Assembly (NCBI GenBank): GCA_964235945.1
Contig: CAXSDV010000004.1
Coordinates: forward strand, 34,321 to 98,320
Length of the DNA: 64,000 bases
Source: JASLDZ01 sp964235945
GTDB taxonomy: Bacteria > Pseudomonadota > Alphaproteobacteria > Caulobacterales > Caulobacteraceae
Direction: 5' to 3'
Shown here in pieces: positions 43,836 through 52,229 of this stretch. Within the stretch, counting starts at the first letter, position 1. Every line of letters starts with the position of its first letter. The notes beneath the pieces were generated by a model. It had not been told where the DNA came from, searched no databases, and worked only from the letters and a program-made list of their open reading frames with translations. Made by a program: the position numbers and the translations under genes.

Positions 43836-46800
43836 TTGCAGTTCCAGCGGCTGCGCATATCGGGCTTCAAGTCCTTCGTGGACGCGGTGGAGGTGCGCAT
43901 CGAGCCGGGGCTGACCGGCGTGGTCGGCCCCAACGGCTGCGGCAAGTCCAACCTCTTGGAAGCGCTGCGCTGGGTGATGGGGGCCAGTTCCGCCAAGAGC
44001 CTGCGCGCGGGCGGCATGGACGAGGTCATCTTCGGCGGCTCGGGCGCGCGCCCCGCCCGCAACCACGCCGAGGTCAAGCTCGAGATCGACAACGCCGAGC
44101 GCCGCGCCCCCGCCCCCTTCAACGGCGAGGCGGTGATCGAGGTGGCGCGGCGCATCGACCGGAGCGCGGGCTCCACCTACCGCGTCAACGGCGTTGAGGT
44201 GCGCGCGCGCGACGTGCAGCTCCTGTTCGCCGACGCCTCCACCGGGGCGAACTCGCCGTCCCTCGTGCGCCAGGGCCAGATCAGCGAGCTGATCGCCGCC
44301 AAGCCCTCCAACCGTCGGCGCATACTGGAGGAGGCGGCCGGGGTGTCGGGCCTGCACACGCGCCGCCACGAGGCGGACCTGCGCCTGTCGGGCGCCGAGG
44401 CCAACATGGCGCGGCTGGACGACGTGGCGCGCGAGCTGGAGGGGGCGCTGAACCGGCTCAAGCGCGAGGCGCGCCAGGCCGAGAAGTACCGCCGCCTCGC
44501 CGCCGACATCCGCCTCGTCCAGGCCGCCGCCCTGCACGGGCGCTGGCGGGAGGCGGCGGACGCGCTGGCCGCCGCCCAAGGCGCCGCCGACGAGGCCGTG
44601 CGCCGCGCGGGCGAGACCGCCGGAGCCGCCGCGCGCGGGGCGGCGGAGGCGGTGGCCGCCGCCGAAGCGCTGCCGCCGCTGCGCGAGGAGGAGACGGTGG
44701 CCGCCGCCGTGCTCGCGCGCCTCACCATCGAGCGCGACCGCGCCGAACGCGACGCGGCGCTGGCGGAGGCCGACGTCGAGCGCCTGGACGCGGAGGCCGC
44801 GCGGCTGCGCGCCGACCTGCAGCGCGAGGGCCAGCTCGCCGAGGAGGCGCGGGCGGCGGGGGGCCGGGCGGACCGCGACCTGGCCGAGATCGACCGCGCG
44901 CTGGCCCGACCCTCGCCCGAGCCCGAGCTGGAAGCGGCGCTGGCCGCCGCCGGACGGAACCGCGCGGAGGCGGACGCCGCCGTCGAGCGCGCCGCCGCCG
45001 CCGCCGCCGCCGAAACCGAGCGCCGCCGCGCCGCCCTCGCCCGGCGGGACGCGCTGGACGCCGCCCTGCGCGCCGCCGCCGGGCGCGAAGCCGCCGCCGC
45101 CGCCCGCCGGGCGCGGGCCGCCGCCGCCCTGTCGGCCGCGGAGGCCGAGCGGGCGGCGCTGGCCGTCGTCGACCCGGCGCGGGGGAGCACCGACCGGGAG
45201 GCGCTCGTGCGCGCCGAAACCGCCCTGGCCGCCGCCCGATCGGCGCTGGAGGCCGCCGAGGGCGAGGCGGCGGCGGCCCAGCTCGCGGAAGCGGCGGCGC
45301 GCGACCTGTCGCGCACCGCGGAGGACGCGCTGCGCCGCGCCCGCACCGAGGCCCAGGGCCTCGCCCAGCTCGCCCGGCCCGCCCGCGCGACCGGCGCGCC
45401 GCCCGCCCTCGACCGGACGGTCCCCGCCCGGGGCTACGAAGCCGCCGTCGCCGCCGCCTTCGGCGAGGAGCTGGAGGCCGCGCTCGACCCCGCCGCGCCG
45501 GCCCATTGGCGCGAGGGCGCGCCGGTTCCCGCCCCGGCCTGGCCGACCGGGGCCGCGCCGCTGGCCGCCCACGTGGAGGCGCCGCCCGCGCTCGCCGCGC
45601 GGCTGGCGCTCACCGCCCTGGTGGACCGGGCGGACGGCGGACGGCTGGCGCGGGAGGTCCCGCCGGGCGCGCGGCTCGTCTCGCGGGAGGGCGATCTGTG
45701 GCGCTGGGACGGCTTCACCAGCCGGGCGGACGCCCCCCGCCCCGCCACCCGCCGCCTGGAGCAGCGCGCGCGCCTGCGGGAGATCGAGAACGAGCTGCTG
45801 CGGCTCGCCCCGGAGGCGCAGACGCACGCCGAACGCCACGCCGCCGCCGCCGCCCGCCTGCTCGCCGCCCAGGCCGCGCTCAAGCCCGCCCGCGCCGCTC
45901 CCGCCTCCGCCGAGCGCGCGCTCGCCCCCGCCCGCGAGGCGGTAGAGCGCGGCGCCCGCGAGGCCGCCGGCCGCGAAGCGCGCGCCTCGGCCCTCGACGA
46001 GGCGTCCGCCCGCCTGCGCGCGGACGTGGACGAGGCCGGCGCCGCCCTTGCAACCGCAGCGGCGGAACTGGCCGGCGCGCGCGACGCGCGGGACGCGGCC
46101 GCCTCCGACCCGCCGCCCAACGCGGGCGGCGATCCGCTCGCCGGCGCCCGCACCCTGGCGGCGCGGGCGCGCGAAGCGGAGGCGGGGGCGCGCGCCGCCC
46201 TGGACGTGGAGCGCCGCGCCCGGGAAGGGCGCGGGCGCCGGCGCGAGGCCCTGGCGCGGGAGGCGCAGGACTGGGCGCGCCGCGCCGCCGCCGCCGCCGC
46301 CCGCCTCGCCGCCCTGCAGGCCGAGGCCGGCCGGGGCCGCGAGGCCCTGCGCGTCGCGCGGGAGGCGCTGGAGACCGCCGGCCCCCGCCGCGCCGCCCTG
46401 CTCGACCGGTTCGGCGACGCGCAGGCGCGCCGGGGCCGGGCGGCGGACGCGTGGACGGCCGCCGAACGCCGCTCCGCCGACGCCGACCGCGCCCTGCGCG
46501 CCGCCGAAGCGGCCGCGGGCGAGGCGCGCGAACGCCGCGCCGCCGCCGAAGCGCGGCTGGAGCCCGCGCGCGACCGCCTGGAGGAGACCGCCGCGGAGCT
46601 GCGCCGCGTCACGGGCGTCGAGCCGGAGGCGCTGGCCCGGCGGCTGGCCGCGGAGGCGGTGGCCCTTCCCGCGGGCGCCCCGGCGCTGGACGCGCACCTC
46701 CTGGCGCTGGAGCGCGAGCGCGACGGCCTGGGCGCGGTCAACCTGCGCGCGGCGGAGGAGGCGGCCGAGCAGGCGGCGCGGTTGGACGTCCTCGCCCGCG

Positions 46801-47351
46801 AGCGCGCCGACCTGCAGGGCGCCGTGCTCAAGCTGCGCGACGCCATCGAGGCGCTCAACGCGGAAGGCCGCGAACGCCTGCTGGCCGCCTTCGCCCGGAT
46901 CGACGAGAGCTTCCGCAGCCTGTTCGCCACCCTGTTCGAGGGCGGCCAGGGCGAATTGCGCCTGGTGGAGTCCACGGACGCGCTGGAGGCGGGTCTGGAG
47001 ATCTACGCCACCCCGCCCGGCAAGCGCCTGTCGACCCTAAGCCTGATGAGCGGCGGCGAGCAGGCGCTGACCGCCTGCGCGCTGATCTTCGCGGTGTTCC
47101 TGGCCAATCCCTCGCCCGTGTGCGTGCTGGACGAGGTGGACGCGCCCCTGGACGACGCCAACGTCGACCGCTTCTGCCGCCTGCTGGACGAGATGCGCCG
47201 CCGCACGTCCACCCGCTTCCTGGCCATCACCCACAACCCGGTGACCATGAGCCGGATGGACCGGCTGCTGGGGGTGACCATGGCCGAGCGCGGCGTGTCC
47301 CAGCTCGTTTCGGTGGACCTCGCGCGCGCCGAAGCGCTGGCGGCCTCGTGA
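43836..47351 (+). CDS. smc: Chromosome segregation protein SMC
   Basis: A 1171-residue SMC ATPase. The Walker A GPNGCGKSN is near residue 32, the coiled coils (very Ala/Arg/Glu rich) surround a hinge region about residues 500-650, and the C-terminal head has the signature SLMSGGEQALTACAL near 1070 and Walker B PVCVLDEVDAPLDDANVDRF near 1096. With ScpA/ScpB it extrudes DNA loops and organises newly replicated chromosomes. The start is TTG at 43836 (GGAGG just upstream, first residues MQFQRLRISGFKSF fit the family). Its stop overlaps the next gene as GTGA. Confidence 0.95.
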   Translation: MQFQRLRISGFKSFVDAVEVRIEPGLTGVVGPNGCGKSNLLEALRWVMGASSAKSLRAGGMDEVIFGGSGARPARNHAEVKLEIDNAERRAPAPFNGEAVIEVARRIDRSAGSTYRVNGVEVRARDVQLLFADASTGANSPSLVRQGQISELIAAKPSNRRRILEEAAGVSGLHTRRHEADLRLSGAEANMARLDDVARELEGALNRLKREARQAEKYRRLAADIRLVQAAALHGRWREAADALAAAQGAADEAVRRAGETAGAAARGAAEAVAAAEALPPLREEETVAAAVLARLTIERDRAERDAALAEADVERLDAEAARLRADLQREGQLAEEARAAGGRADRDLAEIDRALARPSPEPELEAALAAAGRNRAEADAAVERAAAAAAAETERRRAALARRDALDAALRAAAGREAAAAARRARAAAALSAAEAERAALAVVDPARGSTDREALVRAETALAAARSALEAAEGEAAAAQLAEAAARDLSRTAEDALRRARTEAQGLAQLARPARATGAPPALDRTVPARGYEAAVAAAFGEELEAALDPAAPAHWREGAPVPAPAWPTGAAPLAAHVEAPPALAARLALTALVDRADGGRLAREVPPGARLVSREGDLWRWDGFTSRADAPRPATRRLEQRARLREIENELLRLAPEAQTHAERHAAAAARLLAAQAALKPARAAPASAERALAPAREAVERGAREAAGREARASALDEASARLRADVDEAGAALATAAAELAGARDARDAAASDPPPNAGGDPLAGARTLAARAREAEAGARAALDVERRAREGRGRRREALAREAQDWARRAAAAAARLAALQAEAGRGREALRVAREALETAGPRRAALLDRFGDAQARRGRAADAWTAAERRSADADRALRAAEAAAGEARERRAAAEARLEPARDRLEETAAELRRVTGVEPEALARRLAAEAVALPAGAPALDAHLLALERERDGLGAVNLRAAEEAAEQAARLDVLARERADLQGAVLKLRDAIEALNAEGRERLLAAFARIDESFRSLFATLFEGGQGELRLVESTDALEAGLEIYATPPGKRLSTLSLMSGGEQALTACALIFAVFLANPSPVCVLDEVDAPLDDANVDRFCRLLDEMRRRTSTRFLAITHNPVTMSRMDRLLGVTMAERGVSQLVSVDLARAEALAAS

Positions 47352-48916
47352 GGGCCCGCGCCGCCGCCCTGCTCGCCCGGATCCGCGCCCTGCTGCAGCG
47401 GGGGCCGGGTATCGTGCACATAGCGCTGGCCGCGGCGCTCCTGCTCGCGCCCACGGCGGTGAACGGCCGGCCCGGCGACTTCTACGACACGCTGGACTAC
47501 ATGCACGAGGGCGAGGCCGCCTGGGGCCTGCTGGGGGTGGCGCCGGGCGGGCTGGACCTCACGCCGCCCACCTTCCAGGCGCGGACCCAGCGCCGGGCCG
47601 CGCGCGACATCCGCGCCGCCCGGTCTGCGGCCTACGGCGGATTCCTCTACGCCGGGTTCCGGCTGGGCGGGCTGTGGCTGGTGTGCGCGGTGCAGGCGCT
47701 GGCGGCTTCCGCGGTGGTCTACGCCTTCGTGCGCGCGGCGATGGGCGGGCGCGACCGGCCGGCCTTCTGGACGACGATCGCGGGCCTGACCCTGTTCAGC
47801 GCCCTGCCCTTCTTCTGCGGCTTCGCCATGCCCGACGTGTTCTCCGGCCTGGCGGCGGTGGCGCTGACCACCCTGGCCGTCTACCCGGACGCCCTGCCCC
47901 GGGCGGCCCGGCGCGCCCTGTTCGCCACCGCCACCCTGGCGCTGTGCATGCACACCTCCAACGTGCTGATCGCCCTGGCGCTGGCGGCGGTGGCCGCAGG
48001 CGTGGGCGGATGGCTGGCGCGCCGGCCCTACGGCGCGGTGCGCTCGGCGGCGTGGACGCTCTCGGCGGCCGCCGTGTCGCTGGTGCTGTTCGTGGCCTAC
48101 GGCGCGGTGGTGCACGCGCGCACGGGCGAGCGGCTGGGCTCGCCCCCGTTCCTGAGCGCGCGCGTGCTGGTGGACGGGCCGGGCCGCGGCTACCTCGAGG
48201 ACGCGTGCAGGGCGGGCCGCCCCTGGGCGCTGTGCGCCTACCGCGACCGCCGGCTCGACTCGCTGGAGGACGTGCTGTGGTCGCGCAATCGCCGGCGCGG
48301 CGTCTACGGCCTGGCCCCGGCCGACGTGCGCGCCCGCCTTTCCGCCGAGGACCACGCGTTCGCGCTGGCGGCGGTGCTGCACGCCCCCCTGGACCAGGCG
48401 CGCGCTTCCGCGATCAACATCGCGCGAACGCTGGTGGACGTGCGGCTGGACGAGCCCCTGGCCGGCCCCGACTTCTTCGCGGAGGACGGCTTCTGGGCCT
48501 ACACCGCCCTGCCCCGGCTGATGCCGGGGGCCGAACTGTGCGCGGGGTCCGAGGACCAGCGCTGCACGCCGCGGCTGAACGCCGACGCGCTCTACCTCGT
48601 CCACGGCGCGGCCCTGGTGGCGTCCTTGGCTTTCCTGCTGTGGCGGCTGACGCGGTGGGACGTGCGCGCGGTGCTGGGCCGCCCGGGCCGGGAGGCGACG
48701 GCGCAGGGGCGCCTGGTGGCCGCCGCCCTCCTGCTCACGGCGGTGGTGGCGCTGAACGCGGGGGTGTGCGGCGCGATCTCCGGCCCGTACGCGCGCTACC
48801 AGGCGCGGCTCGCCTGGGTGCTGCCGCTGGTGGCGGTCGCCACCCTGCTGCGGCTGGGCGCCCGCCCTTCGCCGTCCGCCGCCCGGTCCGGCCCGCCGCG
48901 GCCCCGCGCGCCTTGA
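47348..48916 (+). CDS. Multi-spanning membrane protein of unknown function
   Basis: A 522-residue integral membrane protein. About eight to nine hydrophobic segments are visible, for example ALAAALLLAPTAV near the start, VCAVQALAASAVVYAFV, FSALPFFCGFAMPDVFSGLAAVAL, and several at the C-terminus. A soluble region (about residues 275-405) with a conserved-looking WALCAYRDRRLDS lies between. A GDFYDTLDYMHEG loop follows the first helix, and acidic residues in the first loop would suit a GT-C type glycosyltransferase, but I cannot assign a family. The start GTG at 47348 overlaps the smc stop as GTGA. Confidence 0.75.
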   Translation: MRARAAALLARIRALLQRGPGIVHIALAAALLLAPTAVNGRPGDFYDTLDYMHEGEAAWGLLGVAPGGLDLTPPTFQARTQRRAARDIRAARSAAYGGFLYAGFRLGGLWLVCAVQALAASAVVYAFVRAAMGGRDRPAFWTTIAGLTLFSALPFFCGFAMPDVFSGLAAVALTTLAVYPDALPRAARRALFATATLALCMHTSNVLIALALAAVAAGVGGWLARRPYGAVRSAAWTLSAAAVSLVLFVAYGAVVHARTGERLGSPPFLSARVLVDGPGRGYLEDACRAGRPWALCAYRDRRLDSLEDVLWSRNRRRGVYGLAPADVRARLSAEDHAFALAAVLHAPLDQARASAINIARTLVDVRLDEPLAGPDFFAEDGFWAYTALPRLMPGAELCAGSEDQRCTPRLNADALYLVHGAALVASLAFLLWRLTRWDVRAVLGRPGREATAQGRLVAAALLLTAVVALNAGVCGAISGPYARYQARLAWVLPLVAVATLLRLGARPSPSAARSGPPRPRAP

Positions 48917-49006
48917 CCTCCGCCGCCGCGCGCTTGTAGAAGCCCGACACCAGAAGACCGCGGCGGGCGCAAGCCTTCCGCGGCCGTCCACGCAGTTTCA
49001 ACTCCC

Positions 49007-49366
49007 ATGTCCGACCCGCACCGCGTCGATGATCCGGCCCTCCGGAACCTGGACGCGCGGATGGACGCCCTGGCCGCCTCGCGTCGCCGCAAGGCGGCTT
49101 CGTACGGGTCCGGGGGGGCGGAGGCGGGCTACCAGCTGGTGGCGCAGATGGTCGGCGGCGTGCTGGCGGGGCTGGGCCTGGGCTGGACGTTCGACCGCCT
49201 CGCGCACACGGCGCCGCTGGGCCTCATCACGGGCCTCCTGCTCGGCGCGGGGGCGAGCGTGTTCCTGGTCGCCCGCACCGCCGGGCGCATGAGTTCGGCG
49301 GCCCCGGCCGCCCCCGCCGCGGTTCAGGCCGCAGCTGACGACGAAGACGAGGCCGAGCGGGACTGA
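49007..49366 (+). CDS. atpI: ATP synthase protein I
   Basis: A 119-residue AtpI. The core GYQLVAQMVGGVLAGLGLGWTFDRL and GLITGLLLGAGASVFLVART gives the two transmembrane helices typical of alphaproteobacterial AtpI. It helps assemble the c-ring and insert F0. The basic N-terminus and Ala/acidic C-terminal tail are cytoplasmic. First gene of the F0 operon, 34 bases before atpB. Confidence 0.9.
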   Translation: MSDPHRVDDPALRNLDARMDALAASRRRKAASYGSGGAEAGYQLVAQMVGGVLAGLGLGWTFDRLAHTAPLGLITGLLLGAGASVFLVARTAGRMSSAAPAAPAAVQAAADDEDEAERD

Positions 49367-49399
49367 CCCCGCCGCCTGTGCAACGAGGAAGCCGGACGC

Positions 49400-50173
49400 A
49401 TGGCATTGGCCGCGCCCATGGAGCAGTTCGAGGTCCACCGGATGCTCGCCCTGCCGTCGATCGCAGGGGTGGACCTGTCGATCACCAACACCACCCTGGC
49501 GATCTTCGCCTCCGGGGCGCTGGTGCTGGCCTTCTTCGCCCTGGCGTCCAAGCGCGCGGTCGTGCCCGGCCGGGTTCAGGCCGCCGGCGAGATGCTGTTC
49601 GAGCTGATCGACGACCTGGCCGAAAGCGTGATCGGGCACGAGTCGAAGAAGTTCTTCCCCTTCGTGTTCACCCTGTTCGCCCTGGTCATGACGATGAACC
49701 TCATCGGCATGCTGGTGTTCGTGCCGACCGCCACCTCGCAGCTGGCGGTCACCATCACCCTGGCGTTGCTCACCATCGTCACCGTGATCGTGGTGGGTTT
49801 CGCGAGGAACGGCCTGGGCTTCTTCAAGCTGTTCGCCCCCTCCGGCGTGCCGATCTGGCTGCTGCCGATCCTGGTGCCCATCGAGATCCTGAGCTTCCTG
49901 ATCCGCCCGGTGACCCTGGCGCTGCGGTTGTTCGGCAACATGATCGGCGGCCACGTGGTGCTGAACATCTTCGGCGCCTTCGTGGTGGCGCTGGGGGCGT
50001 TCGCGCTGACCGGCGGGCTGGCCAGCCTCGGCATACTGGGTTCGGGCCTCGCGCTCGGCTCGGTGGTGGCGCTGATCGCGCTGGAGTTCCTGGTGGCCTT
50101 CCTCCAGGCCTTCGTCTTCGCCGTCCTGGCCTGCGTCTACCTCAACGACGTGGTCAACCTGCACGCCCACTGA
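49400..50173 (+). CDS. atpB: ATP synthase F0 subunit a
   Basis: A 257-residue subunit a. The essential Arg is in LALRLFGNMIGGHV; other family segments are FVFTLFALVMTMNLIGML and the C-terminal LEFLVAFLQAFVFAVLACVYLND. It provides the proton half-channels against the c-ring in the inner membrane. Five to six membrane helices are evident. It lies in the standard order atpI-atpB-atpE-b'-b; the F1 genes are encoded elsewhere, as is usual in alphaproteobacteria. Confidence 0.96.
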   Translation: MALAAPMEQFEVHRMLALPSIAGVDLSITNTTLAIFASGALVLAFFALASKRAVVPGRVQAAGEMLFELIDDLAESVIGHESKKFFPFVFTLFALVMTMNLIGMLVFVPTATSQLAVTITLALLTIVTVIVVGFARNGLGFFKLFAPSGVPIWLLPILVPIEILSFLIRPVTLALRLFGNMIGGHVVLNIFGAFVVALGAFALTGGLASLGILGSGLALGSVVALIALEFLVAFLQAFVFAVLACVYLNDVVNLHAH

Positions 50174-50198
50174 GGCTTGCGGGCGGGCGGCTTTCTCT

Positions 50199-50234
50199 CC
50201 ACACACCTGGCAAAACACACAAGGGGACATCTCC
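50199..50234 (+). promoter_or_regulatory. A/C-rich atpE translation-initiation leader
   Basis: The bases before atpE (CACACACCTGGCAAAACACACAAGGGGA and on) are unusually low in G and secondary structure for this genome. They end in AAGGGGA eight bases before the ATG at 50235. Position and composition resemble the translation enhancer ahead of E. coli atpE, which is needed because subunit c is made in about tenfold excess. Function is inferred. Confidence 0.5.
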
Positions 50235-50459
50235 ATGGACGTTCACGCTGCGAAGTACATCGGCGCCGGCCTGGCCATGCTGGGCATGATCGGCGCGGGC
50301 CTGGGCCTGGGCACCATGTTCGGCCAGTACCTGAACGGCGCCCTGCGCAACCCGTCGGCCGCCGCCGGCGAGCGCCCCATGCTGTTCCTGGGCATGGCGC
50401 TGACCGAGGCCCTGGGCATCTTCGCCCTGGTGGTGGCGCTCCTGATCCTGTTCGTCTGA
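50235..50459 (+). CDS. atpE: ATP synthase F0 subunit c
   Basis: A 74-residue two-helix proteolipid. The first helix is Gly-rich (GAGLAMLGMIGAGLGLGTMFG), the polar loop is RNPSAA, and the proton-binding Glu is in MALTEALGIFALVVAL near residue 58. It forms the rotating c-ring in the inner membrane. The ion site is consistent with H+. It follows atpB by 61 bases, the largest gap inside the operon. Confidence 0.96.
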   Translation: MDVHAAKYIGAGLAMLGMIGAGLGLGTMFGQYLNGALRNPSAAAGERPMLFLGMALTEALGIFALVVALLILFV

Positions 50460-50484
50460 TCTCGAGCTAGGGGCAGGCACCGCC

Positions 50485-51033
50485 ATGGCGTCGGAGACGA
50501 CCACCACCACCACGACGTCCACGGCCGAGGCCGCCCCCAAGGGCGGCCTGCCCCAGTTCGACTTCGCCTACTGGCCGGGGCAGATCGTCTGGCTGTTGAT
50601 CACCTTCGCGGTGGTCTACGCCGTGCTGTCCCGCTCGCTCCTGCCCAAGGTCCGCGGCGGGGTGGACGAGCGCAACGCCAAGATCGACGGCGACCTGGCC
50701 GAGGCGCGTCGCCTGCGCGACGAGGCCGAGGCCCAGGGCGCGGCGTCCCGCGCGGACATGGCCGCCGCCCGCGCCCAGGCCCAGCGCACCGCCGCCGAAG
50801 CCAAGACCCGCGGCCAGGCGGAGGCGGCGGGCCGCAACGCCGCCCTGGAGGCCGAGCTCAACACCCGGCTCCACGAGGCCGAGGGCCGCATCGGCGTCGC
50901 CCGCGACGCGGCCATGAACCAGGTGCGCGGCGTCGCGGCCGAAACCGCGGCGGCCATCACCGCGAGGCTGACGGGCGCCCCCGCCTCCACCGAAGAAATC
51001 GACGCCGCCTTCGCCGGCCTGTCGACGCGCTGA
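50485..51033 (+). CDS. atpG: ATP synthase F0 subunit b'
   Basis: A 182-residue b' subunit. A polar N-terminal extension (MASETTTTTTTSTAEAAPKGG, with seven Thr in a row) precedes the single membrane helix FAYWPGQIVWLLITFAVVYAVLS, then a long Ala/Arg/Glu coiled coil. The extension and its position first of the two b genes identify b' rather than b. It forms half of the peripheral stalk. The gene symbol follows alphaproteobacterial usage (atpG or atpF'). Confidence 0.9.
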   Translation: MASETTTTTTTSTAEAAPKGGLPQFDFAYWPGQIVWLLITFAVVYAVLSRSLLPKVRGGVDERNAKIDGDLAEARRLRDEAEAQGAASRADMAAARAQAQRTAAEAKTRGQAEAAGRNAALEAELNTRLHEAEGRIGVARDAAMNQVRGVAAETAAAITARLTGAPASTEEIDAAFAGLSTR

Positions 51034-51046
51034 AGGGAGCGACCCC

Positions 51047-51538
51047 ATGGACCTGCTCCGCAACGCCGAACTCTGGGTCTTCGTCGGCCTCCTGCTGTTC
51101 GCCGGCCTGTTGATCTTCCTCAAGGTCCCCACCGCCGCCACCAAGGCGCTGGACTCGCGCGCGGAGAAGATCCGCGCGGCGCTGGACGAGGCCGAACGCC
51201 TGCGCGCCGAGGCCGCACAACTCCTGGAGGGGCTCAAGCAGCGTCGCGCCGAGGCGGAGGCCGAAGCCGCGCGCATGGTGGCCGACGCCCAGGCCGAGGC
51301 GCGGCGCTTCGAGGCCGAGGCCAAGACCAAGCTCGAGGCGCAGATCGTGCGCCGCACCGAACTGGCCGACCGACGCATCGCCGCCGCAGAGGCCCAGGCC
51401 TCCGCCGAGGTCAAGCGCGCGGCGGCGGAACTGGCCGTGCGCGCGGCGGGAGGCGTGCTCGCCGCCCGCCTCGCCGGGCAGTCGTCCGACCCGCTGGTCG
51501 ACCGCGCCGTGGCCGAGCTGCCCACCCGCCTGCAGTAG
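51047..51538 (+). CDS. atpF: ATP synthase F0 subunit b
   Basis: A 163-residue subunit b. One N-terminal membrane helix (LWVFVGLLLFAGLLIFLKVP) is followed by a coiled coil with AEKIRAALDEAERLRAEAAQLLEGLKQRRAEAEAEA. It pairs with b' in the peripheral stalk and holds F1 through delta. Shine-Dalgarno GGGAG at 51035-51039. Last gene of the operon; a GC hairpin of modest quality follows. Confidence 0.93.
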   Translation: MDLLRNAELWVFVGLLLFAGLLIFLKVPTAATKALDSRAEKIRAALDEAERLRAEAAQLLEGLKQRRAEAEAEAARMVADAQAEARRFEAEAKTKLEAQIVRRTELADRRIAAAEAQASAEVKRAAAELAVRAAGGVLAARLAGQSSDPLVDRAVAELPTRLQ

Positions 51539-51672
51539 GGACCGCACCGGGGCGGGCGGGCGACCCGCCCAGCTCCCCCCTGCGGCCAGGCTCTTCCACC
51601 TCGCGGCGGACGCCGGCCGCCCCGCGCACCCGGTCGTCCGTAATGTCGATCGGCGGGACGTCCCGCGCACAT

Positions 51673-51740
51673 TGTGACAAGGCGACATCACGCCATGTCA
51701 CCTGCGTGTGACGTCGACGTCTCCCCCTAAAGAAGGGGAG
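51673..51740. other. Cluster of dyads between convergent atpF and membrane-protein genes
   Basis: In the 252-base convergent gap I see GTCAC-N6-GTGAC (51697-51712), an upstream TGTGAC (51673-51678), the exact 12-base palindrome GACGTCGACGTC (51710-51721) and a CTCCCC/GGGGAG hairpin (51721-51740). They may be terminator or protein-binding elements; no T tract is obvious. Confidence 0.35.
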
Positions 51741-51790
51741 CGCCGCCGCGCTCCGCAGGCCCCGGGCGTTCGGAGCGCGGCGTCGAAGCC

Positions 51791-52165
51791 TCAATGGGAG
51801 CGTCGTCCGCGACGACGGCGCGCTCCTTCGCGCAATCGGCGGCGCCAGCGCGCCAACCTGCGCCAAGCGCGCGGCAGGACCCAGCGCTCGGTGCGCAGGA
51901 CTTCGTGCCAGATCACCGGGGCCACCTCCGGCGGCGTGCGCAACAGGCGGCGCAGGGGCACGCCCCAGCGCGGGTGGTGCCTTTGCCAGGTCACGAAGCG
52001 CCGCCGCCACAGGGGCGAGTTACGCAGCACGAGGATCAGCCCGACCACCAGCAGCGCACCCAGCAGGTGCGTCGGCAGCAGCACGCCCACCCCTCCCACG
52101 CCGATCAGCGCGAAGCCCAGGGTGATCCACACCGCCCGGCGCAGGCGCACGAGCGCGCGCCTCAC
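51791..52165 (-). CDS. Small inner-membrane protein, YbaN/PGPGW-like
   Basis: A 124-residue protein. Two hydrophobic segments (WITLGFALIGVGGVGVLLP and LLGALLVVGLILVL) are followed by a strongly basic C-terminus rich in Arg and Trp (WRRRFVTWQRHHPRWG...). The layout resembles the DUF454/YbaN and PGPGW groups of two-helix membrane proteins of unknown function. The start is taken as GTG at 52165, with GGAGG six bases upstream; longer in-frame readings are basic and overlap gcvPB. Convergent with atpF. Confidence 0.6.
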   Translation of the reverse strand: MRRALVRLRRAVWITLGFALIGVGGVGVLLPTHLLGALLVVGLILVLRNSPLWRRRFVTWQRHHPRWGVPLRRLLRTPPEVAPVIWHEVLRTERWVLPRAWRRLARWRRRLREGARRRRGRRSH

Positions 52166-52229
52166 CCTTCGCCTCCGCGCAGCCCGACCACGCACCCCGA
52201 TCCAGGGCGCCCGGCCCCTGCGGACGAGA

